Shown piece by piece: positions 49,863-59,715 of a DNA stretch of 64,000 nt (position 1 is its first letter; each line of letters starts with the position of its first letter). The stretch is from WTFY01 sp011523795 (GTDB lineage Bacteria; Pseudomonadota; Gammaproteobacteria; UBA4575): assembly GCA_965207475.1 (NCBI GenBank), contig OZ242278.1, positions 496,001-560,000 of the forward strand, given 5' to 3'. A model generated the notes under the pieces. It saw only the letters and a program-made list of their open reading frames with translations, was not told the origin of the DNA and did no database searches. The position numbers and the translations under genes are program-made.

Positions 49863-51161
49863 TTAATCATTAAATGGAGACCATGCCGGCGCACGTACGC
49901 CTTCGCCAGCCCGATGCAACCTCCGGTTGACTCTTCCATTGGAACTGACAGCTGCCAACATGTTACGCCCTTGTACCGAAGTCGCATACAAGATTATTTT
50001 CCCATTGGGTGCATAACTGGGACCCTCATCCATATTACCCTCTGTAAGCACCCGCAATTTACCACTACGCAGATCCATGACAGCTATACGAAAACCACTA
50101 CCATTATTATGCACCATGGCGAGATGACGACCATCCGGGGAAATTTCCGGCGCAGCATTATACCTGCCTTCACGGGTAACGCGTTCCACCCGACGCTCTC
50201 GCACCAATACACGGTAGATCTGGGTCTCCCCTTGCCGATCTGATGTGAATAATAGCGCTTTACTGTCAGGCGTCCAACAAGCTTCTGTATCGATAATTTT
50301 CTCATTATCGGTAATACGCTTAAGGTGCCCAGTCTGAGCATCCATAATGTAAATATCCGGACTCCCGTGTATCGAGAGTGTAAGAGCGAGATACCGTCCA
50401 TCCGGAGACCAGGCCGGTGCACTGTTCATGCCGCTTTGTGCAGATGCCCTGATTCGAGTCCCCCTCGTCACGTCCTGAACGTAAATAGCAGAATTGCCGC
50501 CTTCAAACGAGACATAGGCCAGGCGCATGCCGTCCGGAGACCAGCTGGGAGACATCAATTGTCCAGCAGAGGAAAATATAGTCCTTGAATTGAAACCATC
50601 CATGTCTGCAATCCGCAGTTCATACTTCGTTCCTGCTGAATCCTGGACAGTCTCTACATAAGCAATACGTGTACTGAAGGTGCCACGAACCCCAATCAAC
50701 TCCTCAAACACCATGTCGCTGATCTTGTGCGCAACCTTGCGGACATCCTTGCGGTTCACCGAAGAGATCGCATGGCCCGACAGCTTCTTCTGGCGTACCA
50801 GATCATACAGGCGAAATTCTATCCGGTACTCATCTTCTGACACCCTGGATACCCTGCCTGCCAGCAGGCTTTCAGCACCCGAATTGCGCCAGGCATGATA
50901 GTCCAGCCCGGGTGAACCGACTACCGTACGGGGAAGAAGATTACGGTCGAGCACATCGAAAAGGCCACTACTGTGCAGGTCATTACTGATAATGTTCTCC
51001 AGCTCCTGGGGTCCTGCATACTCGTCCCCTGCAAAGGCCGTAATTGCAATCGGCAATGCGCCCTCAACACCTTCTGTAATCTCGATCTCCATAACTGCCG
51101 GAGAATCCAGCCACACAAGACACAATAAAAGCGTCGCTACGATTCTTGATAATGCCTTCAT
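49863..51161 (-). CDS. tolB: Tol-Pal system beta-propeller protein TolB
   Basis: A 432-aa periplasmic protein. The signal peptide MKALSRIVATLLLCLVWLDS is followed by an N-terminal domain (PIAITAFAGDEYAGPQELEN) and a six-bladed WD40-like propeller with repeated SPSWSPDGMRLAYVSFEGG, SAPAWSPDGRYLALTLS and APEISPDGRHLAMVHNNGSG blades. It binds Pal and TolA. The ATG overlaps the tolA stop. Confidence 0.97.
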   Translation of the reverse strand: MKALSRIVATLLLCLVWLDSPAVMEIEITEGVEGALPIAITAFAGDEYAGPQELENIISNDLHSSGLFDVLDRNLLPRTVVGSPGLDYHAWRNSGAESLLAGRVSRVSEDEYRIEFRLYDLVRQKKLSGHAISSVNRKDVRKVAHKISDMVFEELIGVRGTFSTRIAYVETVQDSAGTKYELRIADMDGFNSRTIFSSAGQLMSPSWSPDGMRLAYVSFEGGNSAIYVQDVTRGTRIRASAQSGMNSAPAWSPDGRYLALTLSIHGSPDIYIMDAQTGHLKRITDNEKIIDTEACWTPDSKALLFTSDRQGETQIYRVLVRERRVERVTREGRYNAAPEISPDGRHLAMVHNNGSGFRIAVMDLRSGKLRVLTEGNMDEGPSYAPNGKIILYATSVQGRNMLAAVSSNGRVNRRLHRAGEGVRAPAWSPFND

Positions 51162-52105
51162 GATGACTTTGGACTGAACGTAAATAGCACTTCCCGGTCA
51201 AAGAGTTCCGGCGCAGGGGGTTCTGGCAGGGGGTCTGCTTTCCATACGGCCTTTTCAACAGAATCGCGAAATTCATCATTTCCCGTGCAATTCTCAACGA
51301 CTACATCATTTACGACGCCCCCCAGACTCTGCAGTACCAGCACCCTGCACTGGTCATCCGCCTGATAGTCCAGAGGCTTGCGCCAGTTACGTTCAATCTT
51401 GTTGCGAATTGCATCCTGGTACTCTGCAATCAGTCGACTCCTTTCACGCGCCATTAGTACGCGCTGTGCCTCCGCATTCAACTCGGCTTCCTCTTGCTCA
51501 AGACTGGCAAGTCGCTGCCTGTCGATTGCTGCCTGCTCCTGCTCCTTGCGTTTTTTCAGTTCAGCCAGTCTCTTTGCTTCGGCCGCCTTCTTCTGTTCTG
51601 CTCGCCTCTTTGCTTCGGCCTTCTTCTTCAATTCCGCTCGTTTCTTGGCCTCGGCCTTCTTCTGCTCAGCCACTCTTCTTTTTTCTTCCGCCAAGCGTTT
51701 TCTCTCAATCTCGGCCTGTTTCCTGGCTTCTTCAGCCCGTTTCTTTTCTTTCTTGGCTTTTTGCTCTGCCAGGCGAGCCTTCTTCCTTTCAGCCTCAAGC
51801 TCGTCCTGAAGTCTTTTTTCCTTTTCGGCCTGCTTCAGTCGCTGCTGTTCAAGCCGCTTCTGCTCCGCAAGCTGTTGCTGACGCTCCAACTCCTTGCGAC
51901 GCAACGCCTCCTCCCTGCGCCTTTGATTCTCAACCAGTTCAGCCTCATCGATGACCTTTGCTTTTACCGTATTGATTACCTTATGCGGGGTTGACTCGCG
52001 CTCCTGCTTTACCTGATAGCCAAGCGCCAATAGCATGAAAGCACCCACATGGACCACTACTGCGATTGCAATGGACAAGGGAAGGTGTTTATTCGTTCGA
52101 GCCAC
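51158..52105 (-). CDS. tolA: TolA energy-transducing protein
   Basis: A 315-aa inner-membrane protein. One N-terminal helix (LSIAIAVVVHVGAFMLLALG) anchors it; residues ~55-215 are a long Lys/Glu/Ala-rich helix (AEAKRRAEQKKAAEAKRLAE and the like) spanning the periplasm; and the C-terminal TolA domain (QDAIRNKIERNWRKPLDYQA and DDQCRVLVLQSLGGVVNDVV) contacts Pal and TolB. It ends overlapping tolB. Confidence 0.95.
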   Translation of the reverse strand: MARTNKHLPLSIAIAVVVHVGAFMLLALGYQVKQERESTPHKVINTVKAKVIDEAELVENQRRREEALRRKELERQQQLAEQKRLEQQRLKQAEKEKRLQDELEAERKKARLAEQKAKKEKKRAEEARKQAEIERKRLAEEKRRVAEQKKAEAKKRAELKKKAEAKRRAEQKKAAEAKRLAELKKRKEQEQAAIDRQRLASLEQEEAELNAEAQRVLMARERSRLIAEYQDAIRNKIERNWRKPLDYQADDQCRVLVLQSLGGVVNDVVVENCTGNDEFRDSVEKAVWKADPLPEPPAPELFDREVLFTFSPKSS

Positions 52106-52112
52106 GAGCCAG

Positions 52113-52559
52113 TCAGTTTTCGAATTTTTGCTCAGCAGGATCCGTAATCAGGCCAACATTTTCAGCGCCTGCCTCCTGCAGCATCACCATCACCGAAACC
52201 ATCCGTCCATAATCAACCGCCCTGTCTCCTCGTACATAAACGGGATTGCCACGCTCATTAGACAGGATTTTTTCAACCTGGTTTCTGAAAAACTGGTCCG
52301 AGACAGGCCGTTTCGGTGATTCCGACTTGTTTACAAACACACGGCCAAACCGGTCCACAGAGATGATCAAGGGATCCTGGGTCTCCTGCGTCTTTGCAAT
52401 CTGCTTCGCAGGCGCTTCGGGCAGCTCCACTTCCACACCCTGATGGAACAAAGGCGCAGTGATCATGAAGATGACCAGCAGTACCAACGTAACATCCACG
52501 TAGGGAACCACGTTGATCTCCGACATGTACCTGCGACGGCGACCTGCTACATATGCCAT
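52113..52559 (-). CDS. tolR: TolR/ExbD-family proton-channel subunit
   Basis: A 148-aa single-helix inner-membrane protein. The motif MSEINVVPYVDVTLVLLVIF carries the conserved membrane Asp for proton transfer in the TolQR motor. The C-terminal periplasmic domain ends with VSVMVMLQEAGAENVGLITD. It lies 15 bases after tolQ and 7 before tolA. Confidence 0.96.
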   Translation of the reverse strand: MAYVAGRRRRYMSEINVVPYVDVTLVLLVIFMITAPLFHQGVEVELPEAPAKQIAKTQETQDPLIISVDRFGRVFVNKSESPKRPVSDQFFRNQVEKILSNERGNPVYVRGDRAVDYGRMVSVMVMLQEAGAENVGLITDPAEQKFEN

Positions 52560-52574
52560 ATCCGTCCATCCCCC

Positions 52575-53264
52575 CTATACATTTTGCACATCTTTAGTTA
52601 ATGCCTGGCGCTGGAGCAAGGCGGTAAATTCCTCAACAAAGTTGTCGTACCGCATCACCAGGCGTTCTACATCACTGGAATAGCGGTTGTAGGCTATTAC
52701 TGCCGGTATGGCCGCAAACAGCCCCATGGCTGTAGCGATAAGAGCCTCCGCGATGCCTGGAGCCACGGCTGACAGGGTCGCCTGCTGCACATCGCTCAGG
52801 GCACGAAATGCGTTCATGATGCCCCATACTGTGCCAAACAGGCCGACATAGGGAGCCGTTGAGCCTACCGTGGCCAGGAAGGAAAGGTAATGCTCAAGGG
52901 ATTCCACTTCGCGCGACATGGCCACTTTCATAGAACGCAATGCAGTGTCGGTAATGGCAATTGTAGTAACCTTTTGCTTCCGATAGAGGCGTATGTATTC
53001 GCTGAAGCCTGAAACAAAGATATTCTCCATACCCGTCGGATCACTATGATTTTTCACCTGCTCATAAAGCGTGGCAAGGTTCGCACCGGACCAGAATTGT
53101 TCTTCAAATGCATCGGCTTGCCTGCGCGCCTCCTTTATGGTTTTCCACTTGCTCACAATCATCGTCCAGGAAACGACTGAAGCCACCAGCAGCAACAGCA
53201 TCACTAGCTGTACCAGGACATTTGCCTCGATGATCAAACTCAAAATACTTGTGTCAACATGCAC
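52575..53264 (-). CDS. tolQ: TolQ/ExbB-family motor subunit
   Basis: A 229-aa inner-membrane protein with three helices (VLVQLVMLLLLVASVVSWTM; FLATVGSTAPYVGLFGTVWG; AEALIATAMGLFAAIPAVIA). The GTG at 53264, GGAG seven bases upstream, gives VHVDTSILSLIIEA, as usual for TolQ; it overlaps the ybgC end by 11 bases. A longer reading to 53288 is less likely. Confidence 0.96.
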   Translation of the reverse strand: MHVDTSILSLIIEANVLVQLVMLLLLVASVVSWTMIVSKWKTIKEARRQADAFEEQFWSGANLATLYEQVKNHSDPTGMENIFVSGFSEYIRLYRKQKVTTIAITDTALRSMKVAMSREVESLEHYLSFLATVGSTAPYVGLFGTVWGIMNAFRALSDVQQATLSAVAPGIAEALIATAMGLFAAIPAVIAYNRYSSDVERLVMRYDNFVEEFTALLQRQALTKDVQNV

Positions 53265-53667
53265 GTTTGATCTCCTTGTAAAGATCATTGGGTATGGGTA
53301 ACGGCGTAAAGCTGTCCGCCTGCAAGCACACTACATTTATCTCAGCATTCGCAAGCAATACTGCCTCATCATGGAAATGCGTGATTCTCTGCCTGATTGA
53401 AATGCTTGCTGCCCTGAGCGCATGAGGTTCTACAGTGATTGCGAGCAAGTCATTGAACCTGGCAGGCTGCTTGTACGCAATGCTGACAGAACGGACTGCA
53501 AACAGTATGTTCCTGACCTGCACCAACTCGTCCTGTTCGACGCCGAGTGAACGCAGCCACTCGGTGCGTGCACGCTCCAGGAACTTCAAGTAACTGGCAT
53601 AGTACACCACACCTCCGGCATCTGTGTCTTCATAGTAGACCCGAACTTGCCAGATGTAAGGCTTCAT
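53254..53667 (-). CDS. ybgC: Tol-Pal-associated acyl-CoA thioesterase YbgC
   Basis: A 137-aa hotdog-fold thioesterase. VRVYYEDTDAGGVVYYASYL carries the catalytic Asp of the 4-hydroxybenzoyl-CoA thioesterase subgroup. FLERARTEWLRSLGVEQDEL follows. It is the first gene of the tol-pal cluster, as in other gammaproteobacteria. Confidence 0.95.
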   Translation of the reverse strand: MKPYIWQVRVYYEDTDAGGVVYYASYLKFLERARTEWLRSLGVEQDELVQVRNILFAVRSVSIAYKQPARFNDLLAITVEPHALRAASISIRQRITHFHDEAVLLANAEINVVCLQADSFTPLPIPNDLYKEIKRAC

Positions 53668-53705
53668 GTACTGAAGATGAAATCCAGTCGGCTCAGCAAT
53701 TCGTA

Positions 53706-54773
53706 TTACTGCGCTTTCCCCGAAGACAGTTCCAGGTCTGCCTGCGGTGACTGTTCCACACGGTCCCGGGGAACTTTCATGCCAAAGTGTTGATAGGAGT
53801 TAGCGGTTGCCACGCGCCCCCTCGGAGTACGCATCAAAAACCCTTTCAGAATGAGATACGGCTCGATAACGTCCTCTATCGTGCCGCGCTCTTCACCGAT
53901 AGCCGTAGCGAGGCTGTCAATCCCTACCGGACCTCCTCCGAACTTCTCGATGACCGCAAGCAGCAGGCGCCGGTCCATATGGTCAAAACCATGCACATCA
54001 ACGCTCAGCATGTCCAGGGCAGCATTTGCATTTTCACCGGTAATCACCCCGTCAGACTTGACCTGTACATAATCACGCACACGCCTCAGCAACCGGTTGG
54101 CCACCCTGGGCGTGCCACGTGAACGACACGCGATCTGTTCGGCTCCTCCGCCCTCAACCTGGACTTCGAGTATGCTGGCTGAACGCCGGACAATGGCTGC
54201 CAGCTCTTCCGTATTGTAGAACTCAAGCCGTTGCACAATTCCAAAACGGTCACGCAAAGGCGAAGTCAGCAGGCCTGCACGTGTCGTCGCTCCCACGAGG
54301 GTGAAGGGAGGTAAATCCAGCTTTATCGACCTTGCGGCCGGTCCTTCACCTATCATGATGTTGAGCTGAAAATCCTCCAGTGCCGGGTAAAGGACCTCTT
54401 CCGTGACCGGACTCAGGCGATGGATTTCGTCGATGAACAGCACATCCATGGGCTCGAGGTTTGTCAAGATGGCAGCCAGGTCCCCCGGCCGTTCCAGAAT
54501 CGGTCCAGAAGTATGACGCATGTTCACCTGCATTTCATTGGCGATAATATTGGACAGGGTCGTCTTTCCGAGCCCTGGCGGGCCGAATATCAGTACATGG
54601 TCCAGAGCCTGCCGGCGCTGCTTTGCAGCAGTAATGAAGATATCCATTTGCTCACATACCTTGGCCTGCCCAACGTACTCATTGAGAAAACGGGGTCGAA
54701 TTACACTTTCGATCGAAGCGTCAGCCTTTTCCTTTCTCGTATCGACCAGTCTGGATGTTTCTGTTTCAGTCAC
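53706..54773 (-). CDS. ruvB: Holliday junction helicase RuvB
   Basis: A 355-aa AAA+ motor for branch migration. Walker A is GPPGLGKTTLSNIIANEM, Walker B LFIDEIHRLSPVTEEVLYPA, sensor 1 VGATTRAGLLTSPLRDRFG. The C-terminal winged helix contains GPVGIDSLATAIGEERGTIE. It is 11 bases from ruvA. Confidence 0.97.
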   Translation of the reverse strand: MTETETSRLVDTRKEKADASIESVIRPRFLNEYVGQAKVCEQMDIFITAAKQRRQALDHVLIFGPPGLGKTTLSNIIANEMQVNMRHTSGPILERPGDLAAILTNLEPMDVLFIDEIHRLSPVTEEVLYPALEDFQLNIMIGEGPAARSIKLDLPPFTLVGATTRAGLLTSPLRDRFGIVQRLEFYNTEELAAIVRRSASILEVQVEGGGAEQIACRSRGTPRVANRLLRRVRDYVQVKSDGVITGENANAALDMLSVDVHGFDHMDRRLLLAVIEKFGGGPVGIDSLATAIGEERGTIEDVIEPYLILKGFLMRTPRGRVATANSYQHFGMKVPRDRVEQSPQADLELSSGKAQ

Positions 54774-54784
54774 CGGTTCGTCTT

Positions 54785-55390
54785 CTAAGTCGATTTTGCC
54801 AAACGGCTCTTCAGCGCCATGCGGATGATGTCTTCGCTGCTCCGGCCATCCGTCTCCACCTCGCTCACCATGCGGCTTGCATCACCGTGCTTGAAGCCAA
54901 GCGAAACAAGCGCGGAAACGGCATCTCCAACCGGGTTATAGAGGGCATCACCCAGCCTGTATTCACCCTGGTCCCGCGTTACAGCTGCCTTATTCATCCT
55001 GTCACGCATCTCTACAATCAGCCGTTCAGCCGTCCTGCGGCCTACACCGGGCAAGCGCATCAAGGCATCGGCATCATCACGCTTGATGCACTCAGTAAAC
55101 GACCGTACATCCATGCCTGAAAGAATAGCCAGCGCTATTTTGGCCCCCACGCCGTTCACTTTTAACAGATCCCTGAACAGCCCCCTGTCCTGGATGTTCT
55201 TGAATGCGTACAGGGTCTGTGCGTCTTCCCGCACAAGCAGGTGAGTATACACGACAACGTTTTCGCCACAGTCCGGCAGCTCATAGAAGGTTGACATCGG
55301 GGCTTCCAGTTCATAACCGACACCCTGCACATCAAGCAAAAAATAAGGAGGGTGTTTTTCAATGACGTCTCCCTGCAAGCGCCCGATCAT
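54785..55390 (-). CDS. ruvA: Holliday junction protein RuvA
   Basis: A 201-aa tetrameric junction-binding protein. MIGRLQGDVIEKHPPYFLLD begins the OB fold; two HhH motifs are LKVNGVGAKIALAILSGMD and LMRLPGVGRRTAERLIVEM; the C-terminal RuvB-binding domain is ALVSLGFKHGDASRMVSEVE. The ATG at 55390 overlaps the ruvC stop by ATGA. Confidence 0.97.
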   Translation of the reverse strand: MIGRLQGDVIEKHPPYFLLDVQGVGYELEAPMSTFYELPDCGENVVVYTHLLVREDAQTLYAFKNIQDRGLFRDLLKVNGVGAKIALAILSGMDVRSFTECIKRDDADALMRLPGVGRRTAERLIVEMRDRMNKAAVTRDQGEYRLGDALYNPVGDAVSALVSLGFKHGDASRMVSEVETDGRSSEDIIRMALKSRLAKST

Positions 55391-55932
55391 GCCTGACACC
55401 CGGGACTGGATACGCGAGGACCCACAGCCAGCATGGACGAATGGGCGTGGCACAGCGATACAGCCAGCGCATCCGCCTCGTCAGCCTGCAAAACACCCCG
55501 CAGGCCCAGCAAGCTCAGCACCATGTGCTGGACCTGCTGCTTGCTCGCCGCACCATTGCCGACCACTGCCTGCTTCACGAATCTGGCACTGTATTCACTC
55601 ACCGGGACCTGAAACTGTACCGCGGCACTGATCGCCGCCCCCCTGGCATGGCCGAGTTTCAGCGCAGAGGAAATGTTACGCGAAACGAACACTTCTTCGA
55701 CAGCCACCTCGTCCGGCCGGTACTGCTCAATGATTTCCGTAAGATTTGTGAAAATCAGGCCCAGTCGCTCTGCAATTCCAGTTTTCTCACCTGGAGCCTT
55801 AACACGGATGTTCCGGCTGAAAATGTAGCGACTGTCCCTGCCATCACTTTCAATAATGCCAATTCCCGTGGTTCGCAAACCTGGGTCGATACCAAGTATC
55901 CTGGTGGAAGCACATCGTTTCAGTTCCGTCAT
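55387..55932 (-). CDS. ruvC: Holliday junction resolvase RuvC
   Basis: A 181-aa endonuclease. The catalytic acidic residues are visible in ILGIDPGLRTTGIGIIE, VAVEEVFVSRNISSALKLGH and QADEADALAVSLCHAH. It resolves junctions with RuvAB, whose genes follow in the same operon. Confidence 0.96.
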   Translation of the reverse strand: MTELKRCASTRILGIDPGLRTTGIGIIESDGRDSRYIFSRNIRVKAPGEKTGIAERLGLIFTNLTEIIEQYRPDEVAVEEVFVSRNISSALKLGHARGAAISAAVQFQVPVSEYSARFVKQAVVGNGAASKQQVQHMVLSLLGLRGVLQADEADALAVSLCHAHSSMLAVGPRVSSPGCQA

Positions 55933-55948
55933 GCGAAAGGTTCAGCAG

Positions 55949-56689
55949 CTAGGCCATTTCAAAGATGGTGTCCGGAATCTCGGCATTTGAATACACATTC
56001 TGTACATCATCCAGTGTATCCAGTGTATCCAGCAGGCGAAGCATGGTTTCGCCATCCTTTTCAGACAATGGGACTGCCGTACTGGCACGCATCGTAATTT
56101 CTGCGGAATCCGGCACCAGGCCCCTGGCTTCCAGCGCCTGTACAACTGCTGGAAACTCATCGGCACCGGTAATCACTTCAAGGCCCCCGTCCTCCATGTC
56201 CACGATGTCGTCAGCACCTGCTTCCAGCACACTCTCCATGACCAAATTTTCATCTGCGCCCGAAGCAAACCGGATCACCCCTGTATTGGAAAACAAGTAA
56301 GCGACCGAGCCGGAAGTCCCCAAATTGCCGTTGAACTTTGCAAACACATGCCTGATCTCGGAAACCGTACGGTTGCGGTTGTCGGTCATGCAGTCGATCA
56401 GTACCGCAGCACCGCCGGGGCCATAGCCCTCGTAACGCACCTCCATGTACCCCTCACCTTCCAGTTCGCCTGTGCCCCGCTTGATGGCGCGCTCAATCGT
56501 ATCTTTCGGCATGTTGGCAGAGTAAGCCTTGTCAACTGCCGAGCGCAGACGCGCATTGGAATCAGGGTCGCCCCCGTCACGGGCCGCTACTGTAATCTCT
56601 CGGATTAATCGGGTGAATAATTTACCGCGCTTGGCGTCTTGAGCTTTTTTATGATGCTGGATATTGGCCCATTTACTATGACCAGCCAT
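55949..56689 (-). CDS. yebC: YebC/PmpR-family protein
   Basis: A 246-aa protein: MAGHSKWANIQHHKKAQDAK is the family signature at the N-terminus, and the core VRYEGYGPGGAAVLIDCMTD and GAVAYLFSNTG-like block (SGSVAYLFSNTGVI) follow. Members bind DNA or act in translation of polyproline stretches. Near the C-terminus, LRLLDTLDTLDDVQNVYSNA carries a 9-bp tandem repeat. Confidence 0.95.
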   Translation of the reverse strand: MAGHSKWANIQHHKKAQDAKRGKLFTRLIREITVAARDGGDPDSNARLRSAVDKAYSANMPKDTIERAIKRGTGELEGEGYMEVRYEGYGPGGAAVLIDCMTDNRNRTVSEIRHVFAKFNGNLGTSGSVAYLFSNTGVIRFASGADENLVMESVLEAGADDIVDMEDGGLEVITGADEFPAVVQALEARGLVPDSAEITMRASTAVPLSEKDGETMLRLLDTLDTLDDVQNVYSNAEIPDTIFEMA

Positions 56690-56737
56690 CGGATCCCCTC
56701 TAGTAGATCAATACGGTTAGTTTAGCACTTCCCGATT

Positions 56738-57361
56738 TCAAGTGACATTTCCGGTACGTAAAAACTCGTCCACCAGCGCCGCTACAGGCTTTGCAAGCAG
56801 CATTCCGGTATGACTGTATGGAATCAGCCTGTGTACATCACAAAAATCAGTCCTAGTTTCCGACACGGCCACTGTGCCGTCGTTCGGAGTGTCAAGGGAT
56901 GCCCCCAGAATCTGGCCGATTCCATGTCCCCGTGTCCCTGCCAATACAGCCAGAGGACGGGTCCCTTTCCATGCCGGGACATTTCCAAGCAAGGAATCAG
57001 CGCTCGCGCCCATGAAACTGGCTGTCAGGAACTTGTGCCTTGACAGATACCGCGCCAATCCGCTGCCGGTCAGCGGGGTACCCAGCATGACGACCCTCCC
57101 GGGCCTGACCGAATCGACAGACTGGAAGTAATGCATCAATACGATGCCTCCAAGGCTGTGCGCAACAAAATGTATGACCTCCACATCCAGCCTTTCAAGG
57201 AAATCCCCGAGAAGCCGCGCATTATGCCCGGGTGTATATCTCAGGCTCCGATAGGAGAACTGCCTGCAACAATGCCCGAGCCTGGCCAGGTAGTGGGCCA
57301 TGGGCTGCATGCACAATCCATGCATCCAGATTCCATGAATGCAGACTACAATCTCACGCAT
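56738..57361 (-). CDS. Alpha/beta hydrolase, lipase-like
   Basis: A 207-aa hydrolase. IVVCIHGIWMHGLCMQPMAH is the oxyanion region, VAHSLGGIVLMHYF contains the nucleophile Ser, NDGTVAVSET the acid, and PYSHTGMLLAKPV the catalytic His. Related short proteins are annotated as triacylglycerol lipase-like or PGAP1-like. It begins 9 bases after nudB. Confidence 0.78.
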   Translation of the reverse strand: MREIVVCIHGIWMHGLCMQPMAHYLARLGHCCRQFSYRSLRYTPGHNARLLGDFLERLDVEVIHFVAHSLGGIVLMHYFQSVDSVRPGRVVMLGTPLTGSGLARYLSRHKFLTASFMGASADSLLGNVPAWKGTRPLAVLAGTRGHGIGQILGASLDTPNDGTVAVSETRTDFCDVHRLIPYSHTGMLLAKPVAALVDEFLRTGNVT

Positions 57362-57370
57362 CGGCCTGCA

Positions 57371-57802
57371 TCATTCAGGGACCCAGCGCAGTATCGCCGC
57401 CTGATTGGTATGTGAGAATGCAAGGTCGGCAGCATGCAGCCGCGGCAGCCATTGAAACTCCACATGCTCCCTGGGATCCAGCCTGATATCCACTTTCTCC
57501 GGAAGCCGCAGCCTGTACACATGTTCCTGGTTCATGACCACACCCGGGGCATAGCGTTTGCGCCAGATCGAGTAAATCTCAAAACTCTGTACAGAATGGC
57601 AATCACGGACCGCCTGATTCACCAGGCCGGTTTCTTCACGCAGCTCGCGGATGGCTGCATCGATGGGCTCCTCACCCCATTCCAGGCTGCCTGTTACCGA
57701 CTGCCAAAAGTCGCTCGGGTACTTGCGCCGCAGCAACAGGACCTCGCTGCACTGCGTGTACACGATCACCAATACTGATTCGGGACGTTTGTGATCTACC
57801 AA
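57371..57802 (-). CDS. nudB: Dihydroneopterin triphosphate diphosphatase NudB
   Basis: A 143-aa Nudix hydrolase of folate synthesis. The Nudix box GSLEWGEEPIDAAIRELREETGL-type pattern fits Gx5Ex7REUxEExGU. The N-terminal VDHKRPESVLVIVYTQCSEV and WRKRYAPGVVMNQEHVYRL blocks are typical of NudB. It follows aspS at a distance of about 140 bases, as in related genomes. Confidence 0.9.
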   Translation of the reverse strand: MVDHKRPESVLVIVYTQCSEVLLLRRKYPSDFWQSVTGSLEWGEEPIDAAIRELREETGLVNQAVRDCHSVQSFEIYSIWRKRYAPGVVMNQEHVYRLRLPEKVDIRLDPREHVEFQWLPRLHAADLAFSHTNQAAILRWVPE

Positions 57803-57942
57803 ACTGCACTACCCGGCATGATTAAAAAAACATCCAGCCATGGAATATTGTAATGCAAATAGCTGCACGGGTTTGAAGACCCCCGCTAGGGATGTGGATG
57901 GATGCAAGCGGGGCAAATCGTCTCCGCCCCCTTGTCATGGCT

Positions 57943-59715
57943 TCACTCTGAGCCGGGGCGCAATCGAATATGCAGTTCCCTGAGCTGCCGGGTGTCAGCA
58001 GGCGAAGGGGCATCCGTCAGCAGGCACGTGGCATTCTGGGTTTTTGGAAAGGCCATGACATCGCGGATCGACTGGCTGGCCGTCATCAGCATCACGAGCC
58101 GGTCCAGCCCAAAGGCTATGCCCCCGTGAGGCGGTGTGCCAAAGTCAAGGGCTTGCAGCAGGAACCCGAATTTTTCCTGTGCCTGTTTCGCATCAATTTG
58201 CAGTACCTCAAAAATTGCGGCCTGCATTTCCTTTTTGTGAACGCGCACCGAACCCCCGCCTACTTCGGTGCCGTTCAGCACCATGTCATAGGCCTTGGAA
58301 AGCACTGTACCCGGGCTCTCTGCCAGCTCTTCCGGAGTTTCGCAGGCAGGTGTCGTAAACGGATGATGCAGCGCGGTCCAGCGTCGGGAATCCGGGTCCC
58401 GTTCAAACATTGGAAACTCCACCACCCACAATGGCCGCCAACCCTGCTCCACGAGGTTCAGGTCATGGCCCAGCCTGACCCTTAATGCGCCCAGTGCGGC
58501 ATTCACGATCCTCCTGTTATCCGCGCCGAAAAACAGCAGGTCCCCATTCGCAGCACCGGACAGCTGTACCATCATCCTGATGACGTCTTCCGGGAAATAC
58601 TTGAGTATCGGCGACTGGAGTCCCGACTGGAAATCGTCGACCTCCACACACTTGATGTACGCCAGTCCCCTGGCCCCGAACTGTGCAACAAATTCCGTGT
58701 AATCGTCGATCTCCTTGCGGGTCAGTGCCGCACCCCCGGGCACCCTGAGCATCGCCACACGGCCGGCTTCATCCTTGGCGGGTCCACTGAAAACCTTGAA
58801 CGAAACCTGCTTCATCAACTCGGTCACGTCCACCAGTTCAAGCGGATTGCGCAGGTCAGGCTTGTCGCTGCCATAGCGCAGCAAAGCCTCCGCATAGCTT
58901 ATTCTTGGAAAAGGTTTCTCCAGGCTCACATCCATGACCCGCTCGAACAGGTCACAGATCATGTCCTCCATCAGCGACATGATCTGCGCCTCATCCATAA
59001 ATGACGTCTCAATATCCAGCTGCGTGAATTCCGGTTGCCGGTCGGCACGCAGGTCTTCATCGCGAAAACAGCGAACCACCTGGTAATAACGGTCAAACCC
59101 GCTTGCCATCAGCAACTGCTTGAACAGCTGCGGTGATTGCGGCAAGGCAAAAAAACTGCCCGCCTGGGTCCGGCTGGGTACAAGGTAATCACGGGCACCC
59201 TCAGGGGTTGCACGAGTCAGGAACGGGGTTTCGATATCCAGAAACCCGTGTGTATCCAGAAAACTTCTCAGGACACGCGTAACGTCGGCCCTGGTCCGGA
59301 GACGCCCTTGCATGTCAGGACGCCGCAGATCGATGTAGCGGTAGCGCAAACGGGTTTCTTCATGAACTTCCTCGTCATCCAGCTGGAACGGAGGCGTTTC
59401 AGATTCATTCAGCACTTCAAGCGACCCCGCTAGGATCTCGACCTCCCCGGTAGGCAAATCAGGGTTGGCTGTCCCGTCAGGACGAACCCTGACATTCCCC
59501 TCAACCTGCAGCACGTATTCATTCCGGATTCTCTCCGCCTGCTCAAAGATGACGGGCGCCTCAGGATCAAACACGACCTGCACAACCCCCTCATGGTCAC
59601 GCAGGTCCACAAAAATGATGCCCCCATGATCACGCCTCCGGTTTACCCAGCCGCACACTGTGACCTTCTTGCCTACAAGTGCCCCGGTAACCTGTCCACA
59701 ATAATGAGTTCGCAT
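57943..59715 (-). CDS. aspS: Aspartyl-tRNA synthetase
   Basis: A 590-aa class II synthetase of the bacterial type. The start MRTHYCGQVTGALVGKKVTV was chosen at 59715. Visible parts are the anticodon-binding OB fold (GWVNRRRDHGGIIFVDLRDH), the catalytic core with motif 2 (CFRDEDLRADRQPEFTQLDI), the GAD insertion, and motif 3 GIAFGLDRLVMLM. It charges tRNA-Asp. Confidence 0.97.
   Translation of the reverse strand: MRTHYCGQVTGALVGKKVTVCGWVNRRRDHGGIIFVDLRDHEGVVQVVFDPEAPVIFEQAERIRNEYVLQVEGNVRVRPDGTANPDLPTGEVEILAGSLEVLNESETPPFQLDDEEVHEETRLRYRYIDLRRPDMQGRLRTRADVTRVLRSFLDTHGFLDIETPFLTRATPEGARDYLVPSRTQAGSFFALPQSPQLFKQLLMASGFDRYYQVVRCFRDEDLRADRQPEFTQLDIETSFMDEAQIMSLMEDMICDLFERVMDVSLEKPFPRISYAEALLRYGSDKPDLRNPLELVDVTELMKQVSFKVFSGPAKDEAGRVAMLRVPGGAALTRKEIDDYTEFVAQFGARGLAYIKCVEVDDFQSGLQSPILKYFPEDVIRMMVQLSGAANGDLLFFGADNRRIVNAALGALRVRLGHDLNLVEQGWRPLWVVEFPMFERDPDSRRWTALHHPFTTPACETPEELAESPGTVLSKAYDMVLNGTEVGGGSVRVHKKEMQAAIFEVLQIDAKQAQEKFGFLLQALDFGTPPHGGIAFGLDRLVMLMTASQSIRDVMAFPKTQNATCLLTDAPSPADTRQLRELHIRLRPGSE

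Noticed and set aside
56013..56031. 9-bp tandem repeat at the yebC C-terminus
   Set aside because: Only about two units (LDTLDT) in a conserved housekeeping gene; no sign of variation or special function.
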